Assembly (NCBI RefSeq): GCF_003226555.1
Contig: NZ_QKQS01000038.1
Coordinates: 262,277 to 319,075, forward strand
Length of the DNA stretch: 56,799 bases
Source: Rhodopseudomonas palustris
GTDB lineage: Bacteria > Pseudomonadota > Alphaproteobacteria > Rhizobiales > Xanthobacteraceae
Reading direction: 5' to 3'
Shown: piece by piece, positions 19,820-28,230 of the stretch
Layout of the letters: each line of letters starts with the position of its first letter
Numbering within the stretch: the first letter of the stretch is position 1
Program-made: the position numbers and the translations under genes
The notes under the pieces: generated by a model
The model's input: the letters and a program-made list of their open reading frames with translations, nothing else
The model's database searches: none
Told to the model about the DNA's origin: nothing

Positions 19820-20767
19820 ATGCTCGAGCTGATCGTCATCTCAACTCTCAACGGCGTCCTGTACGGCATGCTGCTGTTCCTTATGGCGAGCGGCCTGACG
19901 GTGATCTTCAGCATGCTCGGGGTGCTGAACTTCGCCCATGCCAGCTTCTATATGCTGGGGGCCTTCTTCGGATTTCAGATCAGTCACTGGTTCGGGTTCT
20001 GGCCCGCGCTGCTGATCGCCCCGCTGCTCGCCGGCGCGATCGGCGCCGCGGTCGAGCGCTTCGGTCTGCGCCGCGTCCACAAGAACGGCCATGTCGCCGA
20101 GCTGTTGTTCACCTTCGGCCTCGCCTTCGCGATCGAGGAAATCGTCGGCATCATCTGGGGCAAGGTCCCGGTCGACTATCGCCAGCCCGACATTCTGGAC
20201 TTCCCGGCATTCACGATCTTCTCGACCAACTATCCGGCCTACAAGATGTTCATGCTGGCGGTGTCGGTCGTCATCTTCATCGGGCTGCTGCTGGCGCTGA
20301 AGAAGACCCGGATCGGCCTGATCGTTCAGGCTGCACTGACCCACCCGCACATGGTCGGCCATCTCGGTCACAACGTCGAACGCATCTTCATGCTGGTTTT
20401 CGGGGTCGGCACCGCGCTCGCCGCCGTCGCCGGCGTGATCGCCGGTCCGTCGCTGGTGACGCAGTCCAACATGGCGGCGCTGCTCGGCCCGATCCTGTTC
20501 GTCGTGGTCGTGGTCGGCGGGCTCGGCTCGCTGTCCGGCGCGTTCCTCGCGTCGCTGCTGATCGGCCTGTTGCAGACCTTCGCCGTCTCGATCAACGCTT
20601 CGCCAGCGTCACTGTTTGGCCCGCTGGGCCCTGACCTGGCGACCACCTGGCTCAACGACATCTGGAACGTCACGGTCGCGCAGATCGCGCCGATCATGCC
20701 GTATCTACTGCTCGTACTCATTCTGATCTTCCGACCGATGGGGCTGTTGGGAACCCGCGAAACATGA
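19820..20767 (+). CDS. LivH-type ABC transporter permease (system C)
   Basis: Inner-membrane permease of 315 residues. It has the LivH motif LNFAHASFYMLGAFFGF near residue 35 and the coupling segment GGLGSLSGAFLASLLIG near residue 234. It ends with MGLLGTRET and overlaps the next gene by 4 nt (ATGA). Partner of the LivM-type permease at 20764. Confidence 0.92.
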   Translation: MLELIVISTLNGVLYGMLLFLMASGLTVIFSMLGVLNFAHASFYMLGAFFGFQISHWFGFWPALLIAPLLAGAIGAAVERFGLRRVHKNGHVAELLFTFGLAFAIEEIVGIIWGKVPVDYRQPDILDFPAFTIFSTNYPAYKMFMLAVSVVIFIGLLLALKKTRIGLIVQAALTHPHMVGHLGHNVERIFMLVFGVGTALAAVAGVIAGPSLVTQSNMAALLGPILFVVVVVGGLGSLSGAFLASLLIGLLQTFAVSINASPASLFGPLGPDLATTWLNDIWNVTVAQIAPIMPYLLLVLILIFRPMGLLGTRET

Positions 20768-22065
20768 CCGACCTCGCCTCCAGCGTCGCGCCGCCCCGGC
20801 CGACGCTGTCCGACCGCGTAAAATTCTACGGGATCTGGATCCTCACCGCGCTGGTGCTGCTGCTGTTGCCGAAGGTGTTCTCCTCCGGCGGCTCGATGAC
20901 GACCTTCAGCCTGGTCGGCATCTCGATCATCTTCGCGCTGTCGTACAACATCCTGCTCGGCCAGACCGGCATGCTGTCGTTCGGTCACGCGGTGTATTAC
21001 GGCCTCGGCGGCTTCCTCGCGATCCACGCCATCAACATCGTCGGCTTCCACAAATGGCCGATTCCGCTGCCGCTGATGCCGCTGATCGGCGGCGTGGCGG
21101 GGTTGTTTTTCGCCGCGCTGATCGGCTGGGTGATGACGCAGCGATCAGGAACCGCGTTCGCGATGATCTCGCTCGGCCTCGCCGAACTGGTTGCCTCCTC
21201 GGCGCTGATCCTGCGCAGCTTCTTCGGGGGTGAAGCCGGCATCTCGGCCAACCGCACCAAGCTGTTCAAGGTGTTCGGACTGTCGTTCGGCCCGCAGATC
21301 CAGATCTATTATCTGATCGCCGCCTGGACCTTGATCGCGATCATCGCGATGTACGCGCTGACCCGCACCCCGCTGGGCCGGATGTGCAACGCGGTGCGCG
21401 ACAACCCCGAGCGGGTGCAGTTCGTCGGCTACGATCCGCACGTGGTGCGCTATCTGGCATTCTGCTTCTCCGGCTTCTTCGCCGGCGTCGCCGGTGCGCT
21501 GGCCGCGATCAATTTCGAGATCGCCAATTCGGCCTATCTCGGCGCGGTGCAGTCCGGCACCGTGCTGTTTGCGGCCTATATCGGCGGCATCGGCTTCTTC
21601 ATCGGTCCGATCGTCGGTGCGATCTTCGTCACCATCCTGTCGCTCGGCCTGTCCGACCTCACCCAGGTCTGGCAGCTGTATTTCGGCCTGTTTTTCATCG
21701 CCGTGGTGCTGTTCGCGCCCGGCGGCATCACCGGTCTGTTGATGATGCACCGGCCGCTGATCCGCGCCGGCATGCTGACCCGTATGCTGCCGAGCTACGC
21801 GATCGCCGCGCTGCCGACCCTGGCGCTGTGCGTCGGCTTGATGCTGATGATCGAGACCATCGTGCATTACACCGTCAATCCGAACGAGGATCCGCACATC
21901 CAGGCGTTCGGCATCCCGTTCGACGCAGCAAGCCCGGTGACCTGGGTCGTGTCCGCGGTGCTGATCGTCGGCGGTTTTCTTCTTGCGCGGCGGGCCTGGA
22001 GCCGGGTCGGCGAGACCTGGGACATCACCCTCACCGCCGCCCGCGCCAAGGTTCACGCCCTATGA
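20764..22065 (+). CDS. LivM-type ABC transporter permease with C-terminal extension (system C)
   Basis: Inner-membrane permease of 433 residues, about 100 more than is usual. The LivM core occupies roughly residues 15-325, with FALSYNILLGQTGMLSFGHA and GGIGFFIGPIVGAIF. The extra C-terminal part (about 328-433) has two further hydrophobic segments (IAALPTLALCVGLMLMIETI and VVSAVLIVGGFLLARRA) joined by a charged loop. The start ATG at 20764 overlaps the LivH stop. The role of the extension is unknown. Confidence 0.92.
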   Translation: MTDLASSVAPPRPTLSDRVKFYGIWILTALVLLLLPKVFSSGGSMTTFSLVGISIIFALSYNILLGQTGMLSFGHAVYYGLGGFLAIHAINIVGFHKWPIPLPLMPLIGGVAGLFFAALIGWVMTQRSGTAFAMISLGLAELVASSALILRSFFGGEAGISANRTKLFKVFGLSFGPQIQIYYLIAAWTLIAIIAMYALTRTPLGRMCNAVRDNPERVQFVGYDPHVVRYLAFCFSGFFAGVAGALAAINFEIANSAYLGAVQSGTVLFAAYIGGIGFFIGPIVGAIFVTILSLGLSDLTQVWQLYFGLFFIAVVLFAPGGITGLLMMHRPLIRAGMLTRMLPSYAIAALPTLALCVGLMLMIETIVHYTVNPNEDPHIQAFGIPFDAASPVTWVVSAVLIVGGFLLARRAWSRVGETWDITLTAARAKVHAL

Positions 22066-22811
22066 GCACCGCGATCGAACTCCGCGGCGTCGAAAAGAGC
22101 TTCGGCGTCACCAAGGTCATCCAGAACATCAACTTGACGATCGCGCAGGGCGAACGCCATGCGCTGATCGGCCCCAACGGCGCCGGCAAGTCGACCACCT
22201 TCAACCTGATCAGCGGCTATATGCGTCCGACCACCGGCAGCATCCTGCTGCGCGGCGAAGAGATCGCCGGGATGAAGCCTTTCCAGATCAACCGCCGCGG
22301 GCTGTCGCGCTCGTTCCAGGTGACCAACGTGTTCGCCAACATGACGGTGTGGGAGAATCTCCGCTGCGCCGTGCTGTGGGCGACCGGGCACCGCTACGCC
22401 TTCTGGAAGAATGTCGATAACCTGCCGGTGGTGCGCGAGCGGACCGCGCAAATTCTCGAGGACATCCACCTCACCTCACGCCGAGACGTGCCCGCGGGTC
22501 TGCTCACCTACGCCGAGCAGCGCGCGCTCGAGATCGGCATCACCATCGCGGGTGGCGCCAACGTCATCCTGCTCGACGAGCCGACCGCCGGTATGAGCAA
22601 CGCCGAGACCGAACGCGCCGTGACGCTGATCCGCCGCCTCACCGAAGGCCGGACGCTGCTGATCGTCGAGCACGACATGAGCGTGGTGTTCGGCCTCGCC
22701 GACCGGATCTCGGTGCTGGTTTACGGCCAGATCATCGCTTCGGGCACGCCGGACGAAATCCGCGGCAATCCGAAGGTCAAGGAAGCCTATCTGGGCGAGG
22801 AAGCGGCCTGA
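22062..22811 (+). CDS. LivG-type ABC transporter ATP-binding protein, degenerate signature (system C)
   Basis: ATPase of 249 residues. Walker A (GPNGAGKST), Walker B (VILLDEPTAG) and the switch histidine (VEHDMSVV) are intact. The signature segment is LTYAEQRALEIGITIA: the glycine kept in the LivG subunits of systems A, B and D (LSYG or LPYG) is Ala151 here. It pairs with a LivF-type subunit whose Walker A lysine is Arg. The two changes fall on the same composite ATP site, so that site is predicted to be weak. Overlaps the LivM-type gene by 4 nt. Confidence 0.92.
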   Translation: MSTAIELRGVEKSFGVTKVIQNINLTIAQGERHALIGPNGAGKSTTFNLISGYMRPTTGSILLRGEEIAGMKPFQINRRGLSRSFQVTNVFANMTVWENLRCAVLWATGHRYAFWKNVDNLPVVRERTAQILEDIHLTSRRDVPAGLLTYAEQRALEIGITIAGGANVILLDEPTAGMSNAETERAVTLIRRLTEGRTLLIVEHDMSVVFGLADRISVLVYGQIIASGTPDEIRGNPKVKEAYLGEEAA

Positions 22812-23509
22812 TGATGCTCGAGGTCAAGGATCTCCACGCCTATTACGGCAAGAGCCATATCCTGCAAGGCGTCGATATGCACATCGACGCCGGCGAGGTG
22901 GTCAGCCTGCTCGGTCGCAACGGTGTTGGCCGCTCTACCACCGTCAAGGCGATCATGGGTGAGGTGCCGCCGCACGGCCACATCCTGTTCAAGGGTAAAA
23001 ACATCGCCGGACTGCCGAGCTACAAGATCGCGCATCTCGGCCTCGGATATGTGCCCGAGCATCGCGACATCTTCCCAGGACTGACGGTCCGCCAGAACCT
23101 GATGCTCGGCGTCAAGAACCCGCGCAATCCCGGCAAATGGCGACTGGAGGACATGCTCGACATGTTCTCCAATCTGAAAGAACGCGCCGATACCCCGGCA
23201 GGCGTGCTGTCCGGCGGCGAGAAACAGATGCTGACGATCTGCCGGACGCTGATGGGCGATCCCGAACTGGTGATGATCGACGAGCCTACCGAAGGGCTGG
23301 CGCCGATCATCGTCCAGCAGGTCGGTGACTTGATCGCCGAAATCGCCCGCCGCGGCGTCGCCATCCTGTTGGTCGAGCAGAAGCTGTCGATCGCGATGCG
23401 AATCTCGCACCGGGTCTATGTGATGGGCCACGGCAAGATCGTGTTCGAAGGTAGCCCTGACGATCTGAAAGCCAACGCCGCCGTCCGCAAGGAGTGGCTG
23501 GAGGTCTGA
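22811..23509 (+). CDS. LivF-type ABC transporter ATP-binding protein, Walker A Lys-to-Arg (system C)
   Basis: ATPase of 232 residues. Walker A reads GRNGVGRSTT, with Arg41 (codon CGC at 22931-22933) where ABC ATPases have lysine. The signature LSGGEKQMLTICRTLM and Walker B LVMIDEPTEGLAP are normal, and the switch position has VEQK. Lysine-to-arginine at this place usually lowers nucleotide binding or hydrolysis. The partner LivG-type protein has a degenerate signature at the same composite site. The start ATG at 22811 shares its first base with the preceding stop. Confidence 0.92.
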   Translation: MMLEVKDLHAYYGKSHILQGVDMHIDAGEVVSLLGRNGVGRSTTVKAIMGEVPPHGHILFKGKNIAGLPSYKIAHLGLGYVPEHRDIFPGLTVRQNLMLGVKNPRNPGKWRLEDMLDMFSNLKERADTPAGVLSGGEKQMLTICRTLMGDPELVMIDEPTEGLAPIIVQQVGDLIAEIARRGVAILLVEQKLSIAMRISHRVYVMGHGKIVFEGSPDDLKANAAVRKEWLEV

Positions 23510-23552
23510 GGCGACGGCCCCGACACCGTCTGCGCCCGCGCGAGATTGGCGC

Positions 23553-23583
23553 TTGACTTAGAGCGTGCTCTAACCTGTAGCAA
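23553..23583 (+). promoter_or_regulatory. MerR-type promoter/operator
   Basis: A TTGACT -35 hexamer at 23553-23558 is followed by a perfect 7-bp inverted repeat, TTAGAGC-GT-GCTCTAA (23558-23573). A -10-like TAGCAA lies 19 bp beyond the -35. A dyad inside an over-long spacer is the hallmark of MerR-family promoters, and a MerR-type gene starts 28 nt downstream. The regulator probably controls its own operon. Confidence 0.65.
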
Positions 23584-23611
23584 CAGGGCGTCGTGACGGA
23601 CAGAGCAGACC

Positions 23612-24046
23612 ATGAAGATCGGCGACCTCGCCAGGCGAACCGGACTGACGGCTCACACGCTGCGCTACTACGAGCGGATCGGGCTGTTGCCCCGCGCCTC
23701 TCGCGATTCTTCCGGCCAGCGTGACTACGATGCGTCGATCCTGACCTGGATCGCGTTTCTCAGTCGTCTCAAGACCACCGGGATGCCGATCCGGGACATG
23801 CTGGCTTACGCCAAACTGCGCGCACGCGGAGCCGCAACAGAGGACGCCCGTCGCGTCCTGCTGCAGCAGCACCGCGACAAGGTGCAGGCGGATGTCGCTG
23901 AACTTCAGGCCTGCCTGACCGTCCTCGACACCAAGATCGCCGGCTATGCCGCCGGCGCCAGCGAGGTGGAGACGGACGATGACGCAACTCACAACCGACC
24001 AGAACGAAAGATACGAGCGCGGCCTGCGCGCGCTCGCGGCGATTGA
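23612..24046 (+). CDS. MerR-family transcriptional regulator
   Basis: 144 residues. The N-terminal winged helix-turn-helix reads MKIGDLARRTGLTAHTLRYYERIGLLP, followed by a coiled-coil dimer helix (about 85-120). The C-terminus is short, with no cysteine cluster for metal binding. The spacing of the family's palindrome in the promoter at 23553-23583 suits this protein. The 3' end overlaps the next gene by 68 nt, so the two are expressed together. The inducer is unknown. Confidence 0.9.
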   Translation: MKIGDLARRTGLTAHTLRYYERIGLLPRASRDSSGQRDYDASILTWIAFLSRLKTTGMPIRDMLAYAKLRARGAATEDARRVLLQQHRDKVQADVAELQACLTVLDTKIAGYAAGASEVETDDDATHNRPERKIRARPARARGD

Positions 24047-24392
24047 CGGAGCCGCCGGCCACAAGGTCGTCGATTCGCTGGCCGACATCGCGCCGGATTT
24101 CGCCCGCTATCTGATCGAGTTTCCGTTCGGCGACATCTACAGCCGCCCTAGCCTCGACCTGCGCGCACGGGAGATCGCGACCATCGCCGCCCTCACGGCG
24201 ATGGGTAATGCCACGCCGCAGCTCAAGGTTCATATCGAGGCCGGACTGAACGTCGGACTCAGCTCCGACGAGGTTGTCGAAATCATCATGCAGATGGCGG
24301 TCTATGCCGGCTTCCCCGCAGCGCTGAACGGATTGTTCGCAGCCAAGGAGGTGTTCGCGAGTCGCGCTGCGGCAGAACAGGAGCATGACTGA
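23979..24392 (+). CDS. Carboxymuconolactone decarboxylase family protein
   Basis: 137 residues with the AhpD/CMD fold: the central block RAREIATIAALTAMGNATPQ and a second helix segment LKVHIEAGLNVGLSSDEVVE, followed by IIMQMAVYAGFPAA. The CxxC pair of true AhpD peroxidases is missing, so it is closer to the decarboxylase-type members. The substrate cannot be assigned. The ATG at 23979 lies inside the merR gene. MerR plus CMD-domain pairs are a recurrent arrangement. Confidence 0.87.
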   Translation: MTQLTTDQNERYERGLRALAAIDGAAGHKVVDSLADIAPDFARYLIEFPFGDIYSRPSLDLRAREIATIAALTAMGNATPQLKVHIEAGLNVGLSSDEVVEIIMQMAVYAGFPAALNGLFAAKEVFASRAAAEQEHD

Positions 24393-24488
24393 AGCCGAGG
24401 ATGACGACGCCGGTGGTCACGCTCGCGTGTGACACTTCCCTGACGGATGGTTTCCGGGCTACCATTTCGGTTCACTCGTTGAGCGATC

Positions 24489-25100
24489 GTGAGCCTGATG
24501 CTGCCACCTGCCCTGATGCGCGCCGCCGACTGGTTTCGCGCCTACGCCGACAATTCCGATCCGCTTGCCGCCGCCGGTAATCTCGTGGCGCTGGTGCTGG
24601 CCGGCAACGGACCGTTCTATCCGCTGTACGTCGCCTTCGTCGCCGGCACCGGCGGCATGCCGTGGCTGCTGCTGACGCTGCTGTCGTTCCCGCTGTTTCT
24701 CGCGGTGCCGACCTTGGCACGAGTGCATTCGCGACTCGGACGGGTGACGTTGTCCTTGGTCGCGACTGGAAATACCATCTTCTGTACTTGGCTGCTCGGC
24801 GTGCCCGCCGGTGTCGAATTGTTTCTGCTACCCTGCGCGATGCTCGCCAGCGTCCTGTTCCGGCCGAGCGAGCGGCTGTTGATGCTCCCGCTGGCCGGCC
24901 TGCCGGTCGCTGCCTACCTATTCCTGCACAATCGCTACGAGCCGCCGCCGCACAGCTATCAACCGGCCGAATACGCTGGGCTGCTGTCGATGAACGCGTT
25001 CAGCGCCGCGATGATCTCGATCTTCGTCGGGATGGTGTTCTCGCGGCTATTCACAGAACCGACCGGTCACTCATCCAGCGCACCATTATCCCGACACTAA
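24489..25100 (+). CDS. Uncharacterised membrane protein, about six membrane segments
   Basis: 203 residues with hydrophobic stretches such as GNLVALVLAGNGPFYPLYVAF, LLLTLLSFPLFLAVPTL and LFLLPCAMLASVLF. Arginines cluster in the short cytoplasmic-looking loops. The layout (hydrophobic pairs, then FRPSERL) resembles the membrane sensor part of some cyclase or diguanylate-cyclase proteins, but no catalytic domain follows. The start is a GTG at 24489. The family is not recognised, and the similarity is impressionistic. Confidence 0.6.
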   Translation: MSLMLPPALMRAADWFRAYADNSDPLAAAGNLVALVLAGNGPFYPLYVAFVAGTGGMPWLLLTLLSFPLFLAVPTLARVHSRLGRVTLSLVATGNTIFCTWLLGVPAGVELFLLPCAMLASVLFRPSERLLMLPLAGLPVAAYLFLHNRYEPPPHSYQPAEYAGLLSMNAFSAAMISIFVGMVFSRLFTEPTGHSSSAPLSRH

Positions 25101-25146
25101 CAGAGAATTCGAGAAACGCTCCCGCCTTATCACGGCCGCCTCAGGC

Positions 25147-27129
25147 GTGATATCAGGTGATTGCAGTCGCCGCATGGCAGCGGCGGCGCCATCGCTAGGG
25201 CTCTCGATGGTCGATATTGGGCGGCAGGACAACGGAGCGGCCTTTGCACCGGCAGAACTGCCGCGTGCGGCAATCGGCACTTCTCGGAGTTGGCCCGAGA
25301 TCACCGCGTTGCTAATCACGCTCGCCGCGGCGATCGGCATCGCCGGGACAATGTATGCGACCTACTATCACGCGCCCGATCTGTTGTGGCGAGGTTTTCA
25401 CCACGACCGCAGCTCGCACTACAGCTTCGGGCTCGATCTGGCGCTGGCGGCCCGCGACCTCGATCCGGGATGGTTCTTCGGCGAGCTCGAAAAGGCCAAG
25501 GTCTGGCCGCCGTTCCACGGCGTGGTGCTGAGCGCTGTACTGCTGCTTGGCGGCATCGATCATCGCCTTGGCGTCGTTCCCAGCCTGATCGGCTGGGTGA
25601 TGACGATCGCGTTCGCCTGGCTGATCGCGCGCCGGCTGTTCGTCGACCGCCAAAGCGGCCTGTTCGCCGCAACGGTCGCCGTGATCTTCACCGCCGCAAG
25701 CCCGACCTTCCGCCTGATCAGCACCGACGTGATGCTGGAAGGGCTCGGTGCCGGACTGTCGGCGGCCGGACTGTGGGCCTATCTACATGCCGAGGCTAGG
25801 CCGGATTCGCCCCGGCGCTGGCGGCTGCTGGCCCTGATCCTGACCATCCTGTTCTTTCACAAGGGCAACTATTGGGGACTGTTGATCGCGCCGCTAGCGG
25901 TCGCCTACGCCACCAGCCATTGGCTGGAGCTCGCGACGGTGGCGCGGACGATCTGGACGGCAACAGACGCGAGGACGGTGCTCAAAGCGACTGTCGGCTC
26001 GCCGCTCCTCCTTCTCGCTGCCTTGGTGACCAGCTTGGTAGCGGCAATCTACGCGCAGGGGCCAATGGCGCTGGAGCTGTTCGGCCGCTCGGTGTCGCTG
26101 TATCCGCCGGAGAACCTGACCACCGCCGCCTACGCCCTGGCTTTCCTGTGGTGGACCTTCACCTGGCTCCGGCACCGCACCGCGATCGACCGCACCCTCG
26201 GTACCGCCGGACGGGCACTCCTGTATTGGCACCTGACACCGGTCGCGATCTCGTTTCTGCTGCCGCATCGGCTATCGAAATTTCTGTGGTTCGTCGGCCC
26301 GGCCAACAACGTCGACCCCAATTACAGCCTGATCAAGGGAGGCCAATTCTATTGGACCGTGTTTGCCGATGGCTTCCATCAGGCGCCGTGGCTCGCGCCG
26401 ATCGCCATCGCGCTGGCATTGATCGGCGTGATCGCGATCCCGAAGCTGACGCCCGGCGCCCGGGCCGTCTTCCTTTTCGCACTGCTGGCTTGGATCGGCG
26501 TGATCATACATCCGCAGCACCAGGGCCGGTTCATGTCGACCTGGGTGTTCGCGGTGTGGATCTGCGCCGGTGCCGGCGCTGGCGTACTGCTCTCAATGAC
26601 CCGTGCCTGGCTGTCACCGCTCTGGCGCGGCGCGGTGGCCGCCACGCTGGCTGCGGCGCTGCTCGCCGTCAACCTGGCCTCGCCGACGCCGAAAGCGGCC
26701 GCGATCTACGCCCTGCAGGACGCCTCCGGCCCGAGCGATCTCGAGCTGATCCGCCCTTATCTGGCGGAGCTCGACGGCGCGCATGAGATCGCGATGTTCA
26801 CCACTTTTGGCATGAGCAAGCTGTTCGCCTGGGTCATCCGCGCACGCTGCCGCTGCCGCACCATCGTCGGCGACCCGTTCATCGCTGGCGTTCCCTCGCG
26901 CGAGGCGGCGCGGGCGCTGATGGCCGACCGGATCGAGCATTCGACCGCCGACATCATCGTGACGATCGATGCCCCCCACAGCCGAGACGAGAGCCCTGCG
27001 TTCGGCTGGGTTCATGCCAAGATGGTCGGCATCATCGACGCCATGGCCGACCAGACCCGCTACGTTCGCGGCAACAGCTACGCACTTCCGATCGGCGACG
27101 CGACTGCAACGATCTGGCGCCGCCGTTAG
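25147..27129 (+). CDS. Membrane glycosyltransferase-like protein (GT39/ArnT-type fold)
   Basis: Up to 660 residues with about ten or more membrane segments and a C-terminal periplasmic domain (about 530-660), the layout of polyprenyl-phosphate sugar transferases such as ArnT. The first large loop contains FHHDRSSHYSFGLDLAL, where the family has its acidic catalytic pair. The final domain reads GHEIAMFTTF-like strands and PFIAGVPSREAARALM. The start is uncertain: GTG 25147, ATG 25174 and ATG 25207 are in frame and none has a clear ribosome site. The gene is isolated, and the sugar and acceptor are unknown. Confidence 0.7.
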   Translation: MISGDCSRRMAAAAPSLGLSMVDIGRQDNGAAFAPAELPRAAIGTSRSWPEITALLITLAAAIGIAGTMYATYYHAPDLLWRGFHHDRSSHYSFGLDLALAARDLDPGWFFGELEKAKVWPPFHGVVLSAVLLLGGIDHRLGVVPSLIGWVMTIAFAWLIARRLFVDRQSGLFAATVAVIFTAASPTFRLISTDVMLEGLGAGLSAAGLWAYLHAEARPDSPRRWRLLALILTILFFHKGNYWGLLIAPLAVAYATSHWLELATVARTIWTATDARTVLKATVGSPLLLLAALVTSLVAAIYAQGPMALELFGRSVSLYPPENLTTAAYALAFLWWTFTWLRHRTAIDRTLGTAGRALLYWHLTPVAISFLLPHRLSKFLWFVGPANNVDPNYSLIKGGQFYWTVFADGFHQAPWLAPIAIALALIGVIAIPKLTPGARAVFLFALLAWIGVIIHPQHQGRFMSTWVFAVWICAGAGAGVLLSMTRAWLSPLWRGAVAATLAAALLAVNLASPTPKAAAIYALQDASGPSDLELIRPYLAELDGAHEIAMFTTFGMSKLFAWVIRARCRCRTIVGDPFIAGVPSREAARALMADRIEHSTADIIVTIDAPHSRDESPAFGWVHAKMVGIIDAMADQTRYVRGNSYALPIGDATATIWRRR

Positions 27130-27411
27130 TCTCGGGCCTGCTGCATCGCAACAGGCAGCGAACCGATGCGACATCCGGTCGCTCATGCGGCGATTCGGCA
27201 GCAACGCTGGTAACGATAGCCGGCTTTGTCTGAGGCTTGCGTCGAGTCTCTCTTCCAAAACTCAAATAGTCGAATATCGTTGGTCTGATCGCCAGAATAG
27301 GCTTAGCTGAGCGACGGCATCGCCTGACAACAAGGCGAGCCCCAAAGAACGCTGCGGCATCAGGTCCAGGCGCGAACAACGCGCCGGCAGATGCCGGGGA
27401 GGAAATCGGGC

Positions 27412-28230
27412 TTGGAACACGCATTGGAAGTGCGCAATGTCTCCTTGCGCTTTGGCGGCGTCCGCGCGCTGAGCGAGGTGAGCTTTGCCGTGAACGACGG
27501 CGAGCTGTTTTCGATCATCGGCCCGAACGGCGCCGGCAAGACCTCCGTGGTCAACTGCATCTCCGGCCGCTACCAGCCGAGCGAGGGCCAGTTGCTGTTT
27601 GGCGGACGCGACATTACCGGGCTGAAGCCGAATGCCCGCGCCTCGCTCGGCATCGGCCGCACCTTCCAGAATCTCGCGCTGTTTCACCACATGAGCGTGC
27701 TCGACAACATCATGGTCGGCCGCCATCACCTCCTGAAGAACAACTTTCTCACCGGCGCGCTGTACTGGTTCGGCGCCCGGCGCGAGGAGCTGGAGCACCG
27801 CCAGAAGGTCGAGGAGATCATCGACTTTCTCGACCTGCAGTCGGTGCGGAAGGCGACCGCCGGTACGCTGTCCTACGGTCTGCGCAAGCGCGTCGAACTC
27901 GCCCGCGCGATGGCGCTGGAGCCCAAGCTAATCCTGCTCGACGAGCCGATGGCCGGCATGAACTTCGAAGAGAAGGAGGACATGGCCCGCTACATCGTCG
28001 ATCTCAACGAAGAATTCGGCATGACGGTGGTGATGATCGAGCACGACATGGGCGTGGTGATGGACATTTCCAACCGCGTGGTGGTGCTGGATTTCGGCCG
28101 CAAGATCGCCGAGGGCGACCCGGCCGAGGTGCTGGCCGATCCCCACGTCCGGCGCGCTTATCTCGGCGAAGAGGACGAGGTGCTGGTCGATCCGGACGAT
28201 GCGCCGGCGGCTTCGGAGCGCGTGGCATGA
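27412..28230 (+). CDS. LivG-type ABC transporter ATP-binding protein (system D)
   Basis: ATPase of about 272 residues. Walker A is GPNGAGKTS, the signature is LSYGLRKRVELARAMA, Walker B is LILLDEPMAGMN and the switch histidine is in IEHDMGVV. The LivG arm contains HHLLKNNFLTGALYWFGARR. I place the start at TTG 27412 because GGGGAGGA (27396-27403) lies 8 nt before it. The alternative ATG at 27391 would include that ribosome site within the coding region. The gene leads system D and overlaps the ligase gene by 4 nt. Confidence 0.92.
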   Translation: MEHALEVRNVSLRFGGVRALSEVSFAVNDGELFSIIGPNGAGKTSVVNCISGRYQPSEGQLLFGGRDITGLKPNARASLGIGRTFQNLALFHHMSVLDNIMVGRHHLLKNNFLTGALYWFGARREELEHRQKVEEIIDFLDLQSVRKATAGTLSYGLRKRVELARAMALEPKLILLDEPMAGMNFEEKEDMARYIVDLNEEFGMTVVMIEHDMGVVMDISNRVVVLDFGRKIAEGDPAEVLADPHVRRAYLGEEDEVLVDPDDAPAASERVA

